Below are positions 24,593-33,879 of a stretch of DNA of 37,814 nt, piece after piece. Location: the NCBI GenBank assembly GCA_014379905.1, contig JACMKX010000148.1, positions 1-37,814 of the forward strand. Reading direction: 5' to 3'. The translations under genes and the position numbers were made by a program. Within the stretch, counting starts at the first letter, position 1, and each line of letters opens with the position of its first letter. This DNA is from Ferruginibacter sp. Lineage in GTDB: Bacteria > Bacteroidota > Bacteroidia > Chitinophagales > Chitinophagaceae. A model generated the notes under the pieces. The model was given only the letters and a program-made list of their open reading frames with translations, ran no database searches and had not been told where the DNA came from.

Positions 24593-25573
24593 ATGCGCTG
24601 CATTCATCATCATTCAACCGATCCATACTTCAACATTGCCACAGATGAATATATTTTTCGTCATATAAAAGAAGATTGTTTTATGTTATGGCAAAATGAC
24701 AATGCCATCATTGTAGGCAAGCACCAGAATACTTTTTCGGAGATCAATTATGATTATGTAAAAGAACAAAATATTCACGTAGTAAGAAGGCTGTCGGGAG
24801 GCGGGGCAGTATATCATGATATGGGGAATCTGAATTTTTCTTTTACCAAAACCGGCAAAGATTCAAATATGATGGATTTTGAAAAATACACTTTACCAAT
24901 TATTGAAGTACTGCAAAGCCTGGGGGTAGATGCAAAATTTGAGGGCAGGAATGATATTAGCGTGGAAGGGAAAAAAATTTCCGGTAATGCAGAACATATT
25001 TTTAAAAATAAAGTATTACACCATGGCACGCTGTTATTTTCATCAGAAATGAAAAACATCAGCGAGGCGTTAAGGATCAATCCTTTGAAATACATGGATA
25101 AAGCAGTAAAGTCGGTACCAAAGCGGGTAGGTAATATTTCCAGTTACCTTGCAACCCCCATTAGTATTGAGGAGTTTGCCAAAAAAATAATGGACCATGT
25201 TGTGGCTTCCAATCCGGATGCAAAGATGTACGAGTTTACCCCGGAAGACCTGGAAGAAATTGGCAATATCAGGGATAAAAAATATGCCACCCATGAGTGG
25301 AATTACGGCTATTCACCAAACTATAGTTTTAAAAAAGGCATTAAAACAACCGGCGGTACTATCGAAATGAATATGGATGTAGAAAAAGGTATCATCAAAA
25401 AGGTGAAAATCTTTGGCGACTTTTTCAATGAAAAAGATATTACAGAAATAGAAGAAGCCCTGGAAGGCACCGAACACAACGAACAAGCTATCCGCCATAC
25501 TTTTAGCAGGTTCAATATGGGAGAATATTTCCGCAATATCACGGAAGATGACCTGCTAGAAGCGATGTTTTGA
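24593..25573 (+). CDS. lplA: Lipoate-protein ligase A
   Basis: Attaches lipoate to the lipoyl domains of E2 subunits and GcvH, using ATP. It has 326 residues, near E. coli LplA length. The signature RRLSGGGAVYHDMGNLNFSF (65-84) and the KKISGNAEH block with the lipoyl-AMP-contacting Lys are present, followed by the accessory C-terminal domain. It is divergent from sucA, whose complex needs lipoyl-E2, a sensible pairing. The start is immediately preceded by a C9 run with no visible Shine-Dalgarno sequence. It converges with the antiporter gene, with three bases between them. Confidence 0.92.
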   Translation: MRCIHHHSTDPYFNIATDEYIFRHIKEDCFMLWQNDNAIIVGKHQNTFSEINYDYVKEQNIHVVRRLSGGGAVYHDMGNLNFSFTKTGKDSNMMDFEKYTLPIIEVLQSLGVDAKFEGRNDISVEGKKISGNAEHIFKNKVLHHGTLLFSSEMKNISEALRINPLKYMDKAVKSVPKRVGNISSYLATPISIEEFAKKIMDHVVASNPDAKMYEFTPEDLEEIGNIRDKKYATHEWNYGYSPNYSFKKGIKTTGGTIEMNMDVEKGIIKKVKIFGDFFNEKDITEIEEALEGTEHNEQAIRHTFSRFNMGEYFRNITEDDLLEAMF

Positions 25574-25576
25574 TGC

Positions 25577-27814
25577 TTACCCTATCAGGTTCATTTTTTT
25601 CTTATCACCTACTACCCACACCACATCTGCCTCCTGGAAGATGAGGTCGGATTCCGGATTAAGGATGCGTTTTCCATTTCGTTCTACTCCTACAACAAGA
25701 CCAATCATATTTGCTTTGATAACAGACTCTCGGATAGTTTTATTCAGCAAGGCTGAATCTCTTTCAATCGTGAATTTATCCAGCACAACTTCGGTATCTG
25801 CTTCTCTTTTAATTAATAATTTTGAAGGACGTAATAAGGCATTTAATTTTTTCTCCTGTGCATCTGTACAAATAACAAATAATTTATCTCCGGGAAAAAT
25901 TCTTTCACCCCGGCCGGGTATCAATTTTGTAATGGCGCCTCTTTGAATTTTAGCAATATTAATGCCTATCAATTCGCGCCATTGCAGTTCTATTAAAGAT
26001 TTCCCTGCTGCGGCCGATTCCTGCGCCACATCAAAACTAACCATATGTGCATCCCACGGCGCCATGGCCATGTTGCGCTGACTCGCTATCAAAGCAGCAT
26101 CTTTTATCTGCTGCTGCAATTCCCTGTCGTTTAAATTAAGGATAAAACGGTTTTCAATCCTGTCGTACAATGCCTGTATATTTCTCCTGAAAATGGTGAA
26201 GGCAGTAATGATAATGACCGCCGCATATAGTGCGATATCAATTGAAAAAAAACGGTTGATAAAAAATACCACGAAGAAAATGGCAAAGGCAATTTTTATA
26301 GCCCGCATAAGCCATATAGGGCCCTTGTATTTTCGTTGTGCATAGATCTGAGCAAAAGATTCATTTCTTTCATTGCGTACCACCAATCCCCATAAAAAAG
26401 GGGCCATTATTCCAAGTGTAATAATAACCGTAGCGGCAAGGCCCAGTGTTACATTGGCGGCTTTCTGTTCCACAAGCGGTAAAACATATCTTGCCGATAA
26501 AAAAATAATGCCTACTAATATCACCGAAAAAAGCACCATGTTGATAATAAAACTTTTTAAAATTTTCTCCCAGTCGCTTACAGATGTAATCGTATGCGCT
26601 TCTGAGCTGTAGCGCATTAGTTTTGTTTTCCACTTTTCGGGTAATTTATTATATATATTGTTGTAAACAGGTTCTCCAAACTTCATCAGGTAGGGCGTGG
26701 TAAAAGTTGTGATGCCTGACACCGCAACGATGATAGGATAGAGAAATCCACTGGTAGCGTTCAATGTAATTCCCAAGCCTGCAATTATAAAAGAAAATTC
26801 ACCGATAATGGCCATACTCATCCCTGTTTGCACGGCTGTTTTGAGTGGCTGCCCGGAGATAAAAGCACCTGTTCCAATACTTATTATTTTACCAATCAAA
26901 ACTGCCAGGGTAATTGCAATTATTGGGTATATGTATTCCACTATTACATTGAGATCAATTAAAATTCCGACAGAGACAAAAAACACAGCTCCAAAAAGGT
27001 CTTTTACCGGGTTAATGAGATGTTCAATCTTTTCAGCTTTGGTGGTTTCTGCCAACAGGGATCCCATTACAAATGCGCCCAATGCAGGCGAAAACCCTAC
27101 CCTGGAAGCCAGCCATACCATGCCCAGGCACATGGCAATTGAAATGATAAGCAACATCTCATCATTCATGAACTGTTTTGCTTTTTTTAAAAGTGTAGGA
27201 ATAAAAAATATCCCTAACAAAAACCATAATACAAGAAAAAATACCAGTTTTAAAACAGCATAAATCATTTCAGTTCCTACAAACTGGCGGCTCACTGCAT
27301 AAGTAGTGAGTAATACAATAATAGCGATAGTGATAAGATCCTCTACTATTAATATTCCAAAAACCAGGGTGGCAAATTTTTTCTTTTTAAAACCAAGTTC
27401 ATCAATTGCTTTAATGATTATGGTAGTGGAAGACACGGCGAGCATGGCTCCCAGGAAAACCCTGTCCATTACAGGCCAGCCGAGTGCCTGCCCGGTAAAA
27501 TACCCTACTACCGACATAGTAGTTGTATCAATTAAAGCCGATACGGAAGCGGAGCCGCCCACCTGGGCAAGTTTTTTAAAACTAAACTCAAGGCCCAGGC
27601 TGAAAAGCAGGAATATGACTCCCATATCTGCCCATACCTGTACGTTGGCAGTTTCGATAACTGAGGGAAATAGTTTAAAATGAGGACTTACCAGTATGCC
27701 GGCAATAATATAGCCCAACACCAGGGGTTGTTTGAGTTTTTTGAACAGCAGCGTCATCAGTGCAGCGGCACCAAGTATAAGACCAAGATCGACAATAAGG
27801 TTTGGTAAATGCAT
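25577..27814 (-). CDS. CPA2-family cation/proton antiporter with TrkA-C domains
   Basis: A 745-residue inner-membrane protein. Residues 1-400 hold about twelve helices of the Na+/H+ exchanger fold (LGYIIAGILVSP, FLLFSLGLEFSFKKL, AVSSTTIIIKAIDELG, VEDLITIAI). A second membrane block of about four helices follows (430-560). The C-terminus has two TrkA-C-like domains (about 590-665 and 670-742, the latter with ADVVWVVGDKKKM). There is no RCK nucleotide-binding domain, so it differs from KefB/KefC. Likely exchanges K+ or Na+ for protons, gated by a cytoplasmic ligand; ion specificity is unknown. Confidence 0.88.
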   Translation of the reverse strand: MHLPNLIVDLGLILGAAALMTLLFKKLKQPLVLGYIIAGILVSPHFKLFPSVIETANVQVWADMGVIFLLFSLGLEFSFKKLAQVGGSASVSALIDTTTMSVVGYFTGQALGWPVMDRVFLGAMLAVSSTTIIIKAIDELGFKKKKFATLVFGILIVEDLITIAIIVLLTTYAVSRQFVGTEMIYAVLKLVFFLVLWFLLGIFFIPTLLKKAKQFMNDEMLLIISIAMCLGMVWLASRVGFSPALGAFVMGSLLAETTKAEKIEHLINPVKDLFGAVFFVSVGILIDLNVIVEYIYPIIAITLAVLIGKIISIGTGAFISGQPLKTAVQTGMSMAIIGEFSFIIAGLGITLNATSGFLYPIIVAVSGITTFTTPYLMKFGEPVYNNIYNKLPEKWKTKLMRYSSEAHTITSVSDWEKILKSFIINMVLFSVILVGIIFLSARYVLPLVEQKAANVTLGLAATVIITLGIMAPFLWGLVVRNERNESFAQIYAQRKYKGPIWLMRAIKIAFAIFFVVFFINRFFSIDIALYAAVIIITAFTIFRRNIQALYDRIENRFILNLNDRELQQQIKDAALIASQRNMAMAPWDAHMVSFDVAQESAAAGKSLIELQWRELIGINIAKIQRGAITKLIPGRGERIFPGDKLFVICTDAQEKKLNALLRPSKLLIKREADTEVVLDKFTIERDSALLNKTIRESVIKANMIGLVVGVERNGKRILNPESDLIFQEADVVWVVGDKKKMNLIG

Positions 27815-28163
27815 TCAGGAATTATTGTCAGGGTGAAATAAAACCCGTCATTAGTATCTAAAAAACAGGTAATGGGATAATAGCAGATCATTACGTTAAA
27901 AGATTGCTGACCTAATTAGAAAGTACGTAAGATCTTATGAATAATGTATGCCGCGAAAATAGCAAAATTTAGTCAGACTCAGGCAGGGCTACCCCTGTTT
28001 TCACCCGATATTATCATATAGTTAAATGGTTATCAAACATTTAAATGAATGTGCGTGTGTAATATATTTATGCACTGAAAGATATAGCTTCGGGATTGGA
28101 GGGCACCATTCTCCTTGCTTTAAAAAATAATACATTCATTTGCTTTATTTAGAAACATATCCC
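27815..28163. other. Gene-free spacer between antiporter and rpsT
   Basis: About 350 bases separating divergent genes. I see no ORF, tRNA or clear repeat; the right end carries the rpsT promoter. An AATTAGGT near 27913 resembles part of the sulfur-operator consensus but does not align over the full site. Confidence 0.5.
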
Positions 28164-28171
28164 TATCTTTG
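28139..28171 (+). promoter_or_regulatory. rpsT promoter
   Basis: TTTG (28139-28142), 21 bases, TATCTTTG (28164-28171). The ATG is 21 bases downstream. Confidence 0.7.
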
Positions 28172-28192
28172 CAGCCCAAAAATTTAGAATAA

Positions 28193-28450
28193 ATGGCAAA
28201 CCATTCAGCAACCAAAAAAGATGTGCGTCAGAGTGCAAAGCGTAACGAACGTAACCGTTATTATGGTAAAACAACCCGTAACGCTATCCGTGATATTAAA
28301 GCAGTAACAGAACCAAAAACTGCATCTGAAAAATTACCTTTGGTAGCTTCTATGATCGATAAATTAGCAAAACGTGGTACTATCCACAAAAATAAAGCTG
28401 CTAATTTAAAAAGCAAACTGGCTAAAAAAGTGAATGCTTTAGCTAAGTAA
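28193..28450 (+). CDS. rpsT: Small-subunit ribosomal protein S20
   Basis: An 85-residue, Lys- and Arg-rich helical 30S protein. MANHSATKKDVRQSAKRN and the closing KNKAANLKSKLAKKVNAL are typical of S20. It is monocistronic, with its own promoter and terminator. Confidence 0.96.
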   Translation: MANHSATKKDVRQSAKRNERNRYYGKTTRNAIRDIKAVTEPKTASEKLPLVASMIDKLAKRGTIHKNKAANLKSKLAKKVNALAK

Positions 28451-28483
28451 TTTATTATACAGCTTTAGTTCCTAAAAATATTC

Positions 28484-28520
28484 CAAAGCCCGTCAACCGA
28501 CCAGTGATGGGCTTTGTTGT
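28484..28520 (+). terminator. rpsT terminator
   Basis: A 12-bp stem, 28484-28495 (starting CAAAGCCC) with 28505-28516 (ending GGGCTTTG), including one G-T pair, has a nine-base loop. It is followed by TTGTTT, a weak U tract. Confidence 0.75.
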
Positions 28521-28563
28521 TTGAGTAAATCATGTTTGCATTTTGTAAATTAACCTTATAGTT

Positions 28564-31218
28564 ATGATCAGAAAAATTACGCTTGTTTGCGTATTAACCC
28601 TTGCAGCTTTTATTTCCCGCTCACAAATTATCATCACTCAATACTATGAGGGTACCGGTACCAATAAATGGCTGGAACTGACCAATGTTGGCCTGACCAC
28701 TATTAATATGGCGTCGCCTCAATTGAAAGTAGGATTATGGAGTATTGGAGGATCTGCGGGTAATATAAATATTACCGGGGCGCCCTCTCAAACATTTAAT
28801 TTAAGCGGTTCTGTCAATCCCGGCCAAACTATTCTCATAGGCAACACTGCCAACGGAACCGAAGTTCCCTATCTTACTGCATTAAGTGCCTACCAGTCAA
28901 ATAATGCAGTCATTGCATTTAATGGCAATGATGGTATTGCATTACTTGATGCATCCAATGTTGTATTGGATGGATTTGGCACAGGTATCAATGCCCAGGA
29001 TGTGAGTTATGTTAGAAACACCGGCGTAAACTTTCCAAACACCAGCTTCGATATCAGCGAATGGACGCCTGTAACGCTGGCTACAGTACAGGCTGCCAAT
29101 GCCACCCAGTCGAACAGGTTGGGGTATCACATGGTAACCGCTGCCCCGGTTTGTAGTGAACCAACAGACCAACCCACCAATTTAATTTTAAGCACCACCC
29201 CTAATACCATCACAGGGAATTTTACAGCAGCTGCAACCCCTGTTGATGAATACCTGGTTGTAAGAAGTACATCTGCTACTTTATCTGCCACTCCTGTTGA
29301 CGGCATTGTATACCTAACAAACCAGGCATTTGGCGGGGGCACAATTGTGGGTCATTATTCCGGAACCAGTTTTACTGATAATGGTTTAACAGCAGCTACG
29401 CTTTATTATTATTTTGTTTTTGCACTAAACAATGAAGATTGTAGCGCAGGACCAAATTATCTTACAACGAATGTACTAACCAATTCTGCTACCACACAAC
29501 CCTTACCTGCATGTTTAACACCTGCAGCTCCAAGCAGTTTAACTTTATCAGCAGCAAATAATTTTATCAGCGGAACATTTACCGGTATACCGGGAAGTAT
29601 CCGTTACCTGGTTGTTATTAGTACTTCTGCTGTTTTAGGAACAATTCCATCCGACGGAAATGTTTATGTTCAGGGACAAACGCTGGGATCAGGTACGGTA
29701 GTTAGTTTTAATAGTGCAACAAACTTTACAGCAACGGGTCTCAATACAAACACCCTTTATTATTTATTTGTATTCTCTGCAACAGTTGAATGTAGCAGCC
29801 AGCCCCTCTATAATATCAACCCGCTAACCGCTAATGCAACTACTACCAATACTTCTACCGGGATTCCCAACGGCTATTATAATGCCGCTGATGGTTTGGC
29901 CTGTCAGCCATTAAAAACCGCATTGAAAACGATTGTTACCAACGGTTATGTAAACATAACTTACGACGGGGTTTATGATGCCTACCAGTTTACAGATATT
30001 AAACCTGGTACCACCAATACTATTTGGGATATTTATACAGATGACAACAACCCGGCAGTTCCGGAAACATTTACTTTTACTTATCCTGCCAATGAATGCG
30101 GCAATTACAATAGTGAAGGCGACTGTTACAACCGGGAGCATACCACACCTAAGAGCTGGTTTAATGATGCCTCCCCTATGTATTCAGATATCCAACATTT
30201 GCTGCCAACAGATGGCTGGGTAAACAATGCAAGAGGTAATTGGCCTTATGGCGAGGTAACCAATGCTAATTTCACTTCCATCGACAACCAAAGCAAACGT
30301 GGGGTCGGTAATAATTTTGGGTATACAGGAACAGTTTTTCAGCCTATCGCACCCTTCCGCGGAGATGTAGCAAGGATTGCGCTGTATATGGCGACCCGTT
30401 ACGAAGACCAGGTTATAAGTCAGAACTGGGCAGGAAACCCCGAAGCTTCGCCGGCTATGCTTACGGCGGGTGAAGAGGGTCTTGATGCAGCCGGCCGAAG
30501 GTTGCAGGTATATGATACCTGGTTCGTGAGAACCATGTTTAAATGGATGAGCGACGATCCCGTAAGCCAAAAAGAAATAGATAGAAATAATGCGATCTAC
30601 TATCAAAGTGGTCAGAATAACCGAAACCCTTACATTGATCATCCGGAATATGCTGCCCTCATATGGCAGTGCACCGGCGTTTTGCCTGTAACCATCACCG
30701 ATTTTGTTGCTCAAAAACAAAACGAAGCAGTACTGCTTAAGTGGTATGCTACTATGGAAACAAACTTTAGTTTGTATGAAATTGAAAGAAGTATCAATGG
30801 AACGGGTTTTTACAAGATCGGGGAAATAGCAGGGCAAAACCTGGCTAACTATTCATTCACAGATAATGAATTGCCCAACAGTTCACTGACTTATTATCGT
30901 TTAAAAATGATTGATATCGACGGAACATTTAGTTACAGCAAAATATTACCGGTAAGGCTTAATAATAATTTTACGAATGCATTGGTTTACCCGAATCCAA
31001 CAACAGGCCCACTTAATATCAAACTGACCGAAGCCATTAAAGTCAACAGCAATTTATTGGTAACTGATGTTACAGGAAGAATTGTAAAAAAACAACTGGT
31101 TAACAAGGGTGTATTCAGCATTGACCTTACCGTAAATGAATTACCGGCAGGCAGGTATTTTATCAGCATCAATGACCAGCAGCATATCATCAGGCAATCA
31201 TTCGTTATTGTTAAATAA
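28564..31218 (+). CDS. Secreted endonuclease I-family nuclease with lamin-tail, Fn3-like and T9SS sorting domains
   Basis: An 884-residue exported protein with a signal peptide (MIRKITLVCVLTLAAFISRSQ). A lamin-tail-like domain (about 22-190: YYEGTGTNKWLELTN) is followed by two Fn3-like repeats (about 200-420) that share YLVV.ST and LYYYFVF/LYYLFVF motifs. Endonuclease I follows (about 435-690): NREHTTPKSWF with catalytic His526, then DIQHLLPTDGWVNNARGNWPYG. The C-terminus has another beta domain and a type A sorting domain (YPNPTTGPLNIKL, VTDVTGRIV, LPAGRYFISI) for type IX secretion. Likely degrades extracellular DNA or RNA for nutrients or biofilm turnover. It is monocistronic. Confidence 0.9.
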   Translation: MIRKITLVCVLTLAAFISRSQIIITQYYEGTGTNKWLELTNVGLTTINMASPQLKVGLWSIGGSAGNINITGAPSQTFNLSGSVNPGQTILIGNTANGTEVPYLTALSAYQSNNAVIAFNGNDGIALLDASNVVLDGFGTGINAQDVSYVRNTGVNFPNTSFDISEWTPVTLATVQAANATQSNRLGYHMVTAAPVCSEPTDQPTNLILSTTPNTITGNFTAAATPVDEYLVVRSTSATLSATPVDGIVYLTNQAFGGGTIVGHYSGTSFTDNGLTAATLYYYFVFALNNEDCSAGPNYLTTNVLTNSATTQPLPACLTPAAPSSLTLSAANNFISGTFTGIPGSIRYLVVISTSAVLGTIPSDGNVYVQGQTLGSGTVVSFNSATNFTATGLNTNTLYYLFVFSATVECSSQPLYNINPLTANATTTNTSTGIPNGYYNAADGLACQPLKTALKTIVTNGYVNITYDGVYDAYQFTDIKPGTTNTIWDIYTDDNNPAVPETFTFTYPANECGNYNSEGDCYNREHTTPKSWFNDASPMYSDIQHLLPTDGWVNNARGNWPYGEVTNANFTSIDNQSKRGVGNNFGYTGTVFQPIAPFRGDVARIALYMATRYEDQVISQNWAGNPEASPAMLTAGEEGLDAAGRRLQVYDTWFVRTMFKWMSDDPVSQKEIDRNNAIYYQSGQNNRNPYIDHPEYAALIWQCTGVLPVTITDFVAQKQNEAVLLKWYATMETNFSLYEIERSINGTGFYKIGEIAGQNLANYSFTDNELPNSSLTYYRLKMIDIDGTFSYSKILPVRLNNNFTNALVYPNPTTGPLNIKLTEAIKVNSNLLVTDVTGRIVKKQLVNKGVFSIDLTVNELPAGRYFISINDQQHIIRQSFVIVK

Positions 31219-31224
31219 TTTTTC

Positions 31225-31302
31225 CGCAGAGATATTAAGCACGCAGCGTTTACGCGGCGTATTCTCTGCGTTTTTTCTTTTCCTCCGTTCCTCCGTGCTT
31301 AA
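31225..31302. repeat. CTCTGCG-type dispersed palindromic repeat
   Basis: CGCAGAGA (31225-31232) pairs with TCTCTGCG (31263-31270), and TTAAGCACG (31235-31243) pairs with CGTGCTTAA (31294-31302). The composition (CTCTGCG, CCTCCGT, TTAAAAA) matches a repeat class often seen in Bacteroidota and cyanobacterial spacers (from memory). It could also end the nuclease transcript. Confidence 0.5.
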
Positions 31303-31332
31303 AAAAATCATTGTAGCTTTCAAAAAAATCTG

Positions 31333-33054
31333 ATGAAACAACTGTCCTTTTTTCTTTTGATGATAATGACGGTAAATTCTTTTGCACAGCTCACCCGTTT
31401 TGAAGAAAGTAACGGCAAACAAACGGCTACGTACTTTGAGGCCATTGAATGGTACAAAGTTCTTGATAAATCATCTTCCAATGTATTTGTAAAAGAAATG
31501 GGGCAAACAGATGCCGGGTACCCTTTGCATCTTGTAATGCTAAGCAGCGATGCGGCATTTAACCCTCAACAATGGCATCAACAGAATAAGGTGGTTATAC
31601 TGATCAACAATGGCATCCATCCCGGCGAGCCGGATGGCATTGATGCCAGCATGATGCTGGTAAGAGACATCATCAATAAAAAAGTAACCCTTCCATCCAA
31701 TATTGCCTTGGCCTTCATCCCCGTTTACAATATCGGAGGATGCCTCAATAGAAATGCTTATACAAGGGCCAACCAAAACGGACCGGCTGAATATGGCTTT
31801 CGCGGCAATTCCCAAAACCTTGACCTGAACAGGGATTTCACCAAATCAGATTCCAAAGAAGCAAGATCTTTCGCAGCAATATTTCATTATTTAAGTCCTG
31901 ATATTTTAATAGACAATCATGTAAGCGATGGTGCCGATTACCAGCATACCATGACATTAATCACAACGCAATACAATAAGCTGGGTTCAACGCTCGGTAA
32001 ATGGGTGAAGGAAATATTTGAACCAAAATTGTACAGCAACATGGCTGGAAAGGGATGGGAAATGATTCCTTATGTAGATTTTGGTGCAACCGATTTTAGC
32101 AAAGGAATGACCATGTTCATGGATCCTCCAAGATATTCTTCAGGCTACGCGGCATTGTTCAATACCATTTCTTTTATGCCGGAAACTCATATGCTGAAGC
32201 CTTATAAAGAAAGGGTAAGGTCTACTTATGATCTGATGAAAACTTTTATCGAAGAAGGGAGCAGAAATGCCGATGAATTAAAAGCATATCGAACTGCTTC
32301 TATTTTGGAATGGGTAGCCACAAACGAATACCCGTTAAAGTGGAAAGCAGATAAAACCATTTTTACCGAAATCGTTTTCAAAGGCTTTGAGGCCGACTCC
32401 GCCAAAAGCGAAGCCACGGGTCTTTCAAAATTATTTTACAATCACAACAAGCCTTTTACAAAAGATATAAAATTCTTTCACGGGTTTGCCGGTGACGCCT
32501 TCATCAAAAAACCAAAAGCATATATCATACCTGCAGGATGGTGGTCAGTGATCGATCTTTTAAAGATCAATAACGTGCAGATGCAGCAAATTAAAAATGA
32601 CACCATGATCCACATCACATCGTATCTTATCAGCGATTATAAATCCTTCGCTACCCCTTATGAAAAACATCATAAAAATTATGCCGTAAAAACAGCTACT
32701 TCTCAAAAAACCAATAAATTTCTTAAGGGAGATTATATTATCTATCTCGATCAGCCAGCTAACCGATATATTGTAGAAATGCTTGAACCTACCGGGGATG
32801 ACAGTTATTTTGCGTGGAATTTCTTTGATGGTATTCTCCAGCAAAAAGAAGGTTACAGCGATTATCGTTGGGAAGACCTGGCTGCTGAAGTACTACAAAA
32901 AGACCCGGAATTAAGAGAAAAACTGGTGACAAAAAAGGCTAATGACCCAAAGTTTGCAACTAATTCCACTGCTATTTTGGACTATATCTATAAAAACTCC
33001 CCTTATTACGAAAAAGCACACAATCAATATCCAGTATATCGAATTGAATATTAG
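31333..33054 (+). CDS. Secreted M14-family (zinc carboxypeptidase-like) metallopeptidase
   Basis: A 573-residue exported peptidase: signal peptide MKQLSFFLLMIMTVNSFAQ, then an M14 fold. Zinc ligands are His96 and Glu99 in NNGIHPGEPDG and probably His196 in LIDNHVSDGADY. NLDLNRDFTK is the usual substrate-binding Asn-Arg segment, and Glu in SFMPETHM may be catalytic. A C-terminal region of about 290 residues has no family I recognise. There is no sorting domain, so it is probably periplasmic. Substrate (protein or cell-wall peptide) is unknown. Confidence 0.85.
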   Translation: MKQLSFFLLMIMTVNSFAQLTRFEESNGKQTATYFEAIEWYKVLDKSSSNVFVKEMGQTDAGYPLHLVMLSSDAAFNPQQWHQQNKVVILINNGIHPGEPDGIDASMMLVRDIINKKVTLPSNIALAFIPVYNIGGCLNRNAYTRANQNGPAEYGFRGNSQNLDLNRDFTKSDSKEARSFAAIFHYLSPDILIDNHVSDGADYQHTMTLITTQYNKLGSTLGKWVKEIFEPKLYSNMAGKGWEMIPYVDFGATDFSKGMTMFMDPPRYSSGYAALFNTISFMPETHMLKPYKERVRSTYDLMKTFIEEGSRNADELKAYRTASILEWVATNEYPLKWKADKTIFTEIVFKGFEADSAKSEATGLSKLFYNHNKPFTKDIKFFHGFAGDAFIKKPKAYIIPAGWWSVIDLLKINNVQMQQIKNDTMIHITSYLISDYKSFATPYEKHHKNYAVKTATSQKTNKFLKGDYIIYLDQPANRYIVEMLEPTGDDSYFAWNFFDGILQQKEGYSDYRWEDLAAEVLQKDPELREKLVTKKANDPKFATNSTAILDYIYKNSPYYEKAHNQYPVYRIEY

Positions 33055-33123
33055 TTAGTTATGATTGACAGACAGCCTTACTAATTATCCATTAAAGCAT
33101 TATTAATTATCCATTCTTTTCCT

Positions 33124-33131
33124 TACCTTTG
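33124..33131 (+). promoter_or_regulatory. rpsF operon promoter -7 element
   Basis: TACCTTTG is a perfect TAnnTTTG box; no clear TTTG lies at -33. The leader to the rpsF ATG is about 50 bases. Confidence 0.6.
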
Positions 33132-33134
33132 CTG

Positions 33135-33153
33135 CCCGTTTAAAATGAACGGT
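33135..33153 (+). promoter_or_regulatory. Candidate S6:S18 autoregulatory hairpin in the rpsF leader
   Basis: CCGTT (33136-33140) pairs with AACGG (33148-33152) around a seven-base loop, just after the expected transcript start. An S6:S18-binding leader with a conserved CCG is known for rpsF in many bacteria; whether this hairpin has the exact motif is not certain. Confidence 0.35.
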
Positions 33154-33187
33154 AATTAATAATTTTTCATAACAAAAAACAGGTAAA

Positions 33188-33544
33188 ATGAGCAACTACG
33201 AATTGATGGTGATTTTTACTCCTGTGCTATCTGAAGAGGACTTTAAAGCCGCTCAGAAAAAATACGAAAACCTCGTTGTAGAAAACGGTGGTGAGGTAGG
33301 GCACACAAATCCATGGGGACTAAAATCACTGGCCTATCCGGTAGCCAAAAAGACCACAGGGATCTATTGGGTATTGGAGTATTCAGCGCCAACCAGCTTC
33401 AATGAAAAGTTGAAAATTCAACTTTTGCGTGACGAATCAGTAATGCGTCACATGTTCACTGTACTCGACAAATACGCCGTTGAGTATAATGTTAAAAAGA
33501 GAAGAGGCGTACAATCTGCTAACACTGAAAAAGCGGAGGCATAA
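33188..33544 (+). CDS. rpsF: Small-subunit ribosomal protein S6
   Basis: A 118-residue 30S platform protein that pairs with S18. [12 protein letters not shown] and the [19 protein letters not shown] block are characteristic. It is first in rpsF-rpsR-rplI, two bases before rpsR; no ssb or priB gene lies between. Confidence 0.96.
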   Translation: MSNYELMVIFTPVLSEEDFKAAQKKYENLVVENGGEVGHTNPWGLKSLAYPVAKKTTGIYWVLEYSAPTSFNEKLKIQLLRDESVMRHMFTVLDKYAVEYNVKKRRGVQSANTEKAEA

Positions 33545-33546
33545 TC

Positions 33547-33813
33547 ATGGCAAAAGCAAACGAAATCAAATACCTTACAGCTATCAAGGCTGATAAGCGC
33601 CCTAAGAAATATTGCCGCTTTAAAAAGATGGGCATTCGCTACATCGATTATAAAGATGGAGATTTCTTAAAGAAATTCCTGAACGAACAGGGTAAATTAT
33701 TACCACGTCGTATCACCGGGAACTCTCTTAAATTTCAACGTAAAGTAAGTGAAGCAGTTAAGAAAGCCCGTCAAATGGCGATACTTCCTTATGTAACTGA
33801 CTTAATGAAATAA
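33547..33813 (+). CDS. rpsR: Small-subunit ribosomal protein S18
   Basis: An 88-residue basic 30S protein, partner of S6. The core includes [26 protein letters not shown] and [19 protein letters not shown], typical of S18. It is co-transcribed with rpsF and rplI. Confidence 0.96.
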   Translation: MAKANEIKYLTAIKADKRPKKYCRFKKMGIRYIDYKDGDFLKKFLNEQGKLLPRRITGNSLKFQRKVSEAVKKARQMAILPYVTDLMK

Positions 33814-33879
33814 AATTTCAAACCACCCTAACCTTTCATTGGGAAAGCCCTTAACCGGGTTGGGTAAAAATGCAAAACA

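Noticed and set aside
27905..27935. A fourth sulfur-type operator upstream of the antiporter
   Set aside because: AATTAGGT matches the core of the cysH site, but the arms do not align without shifting and there is no palindrome.
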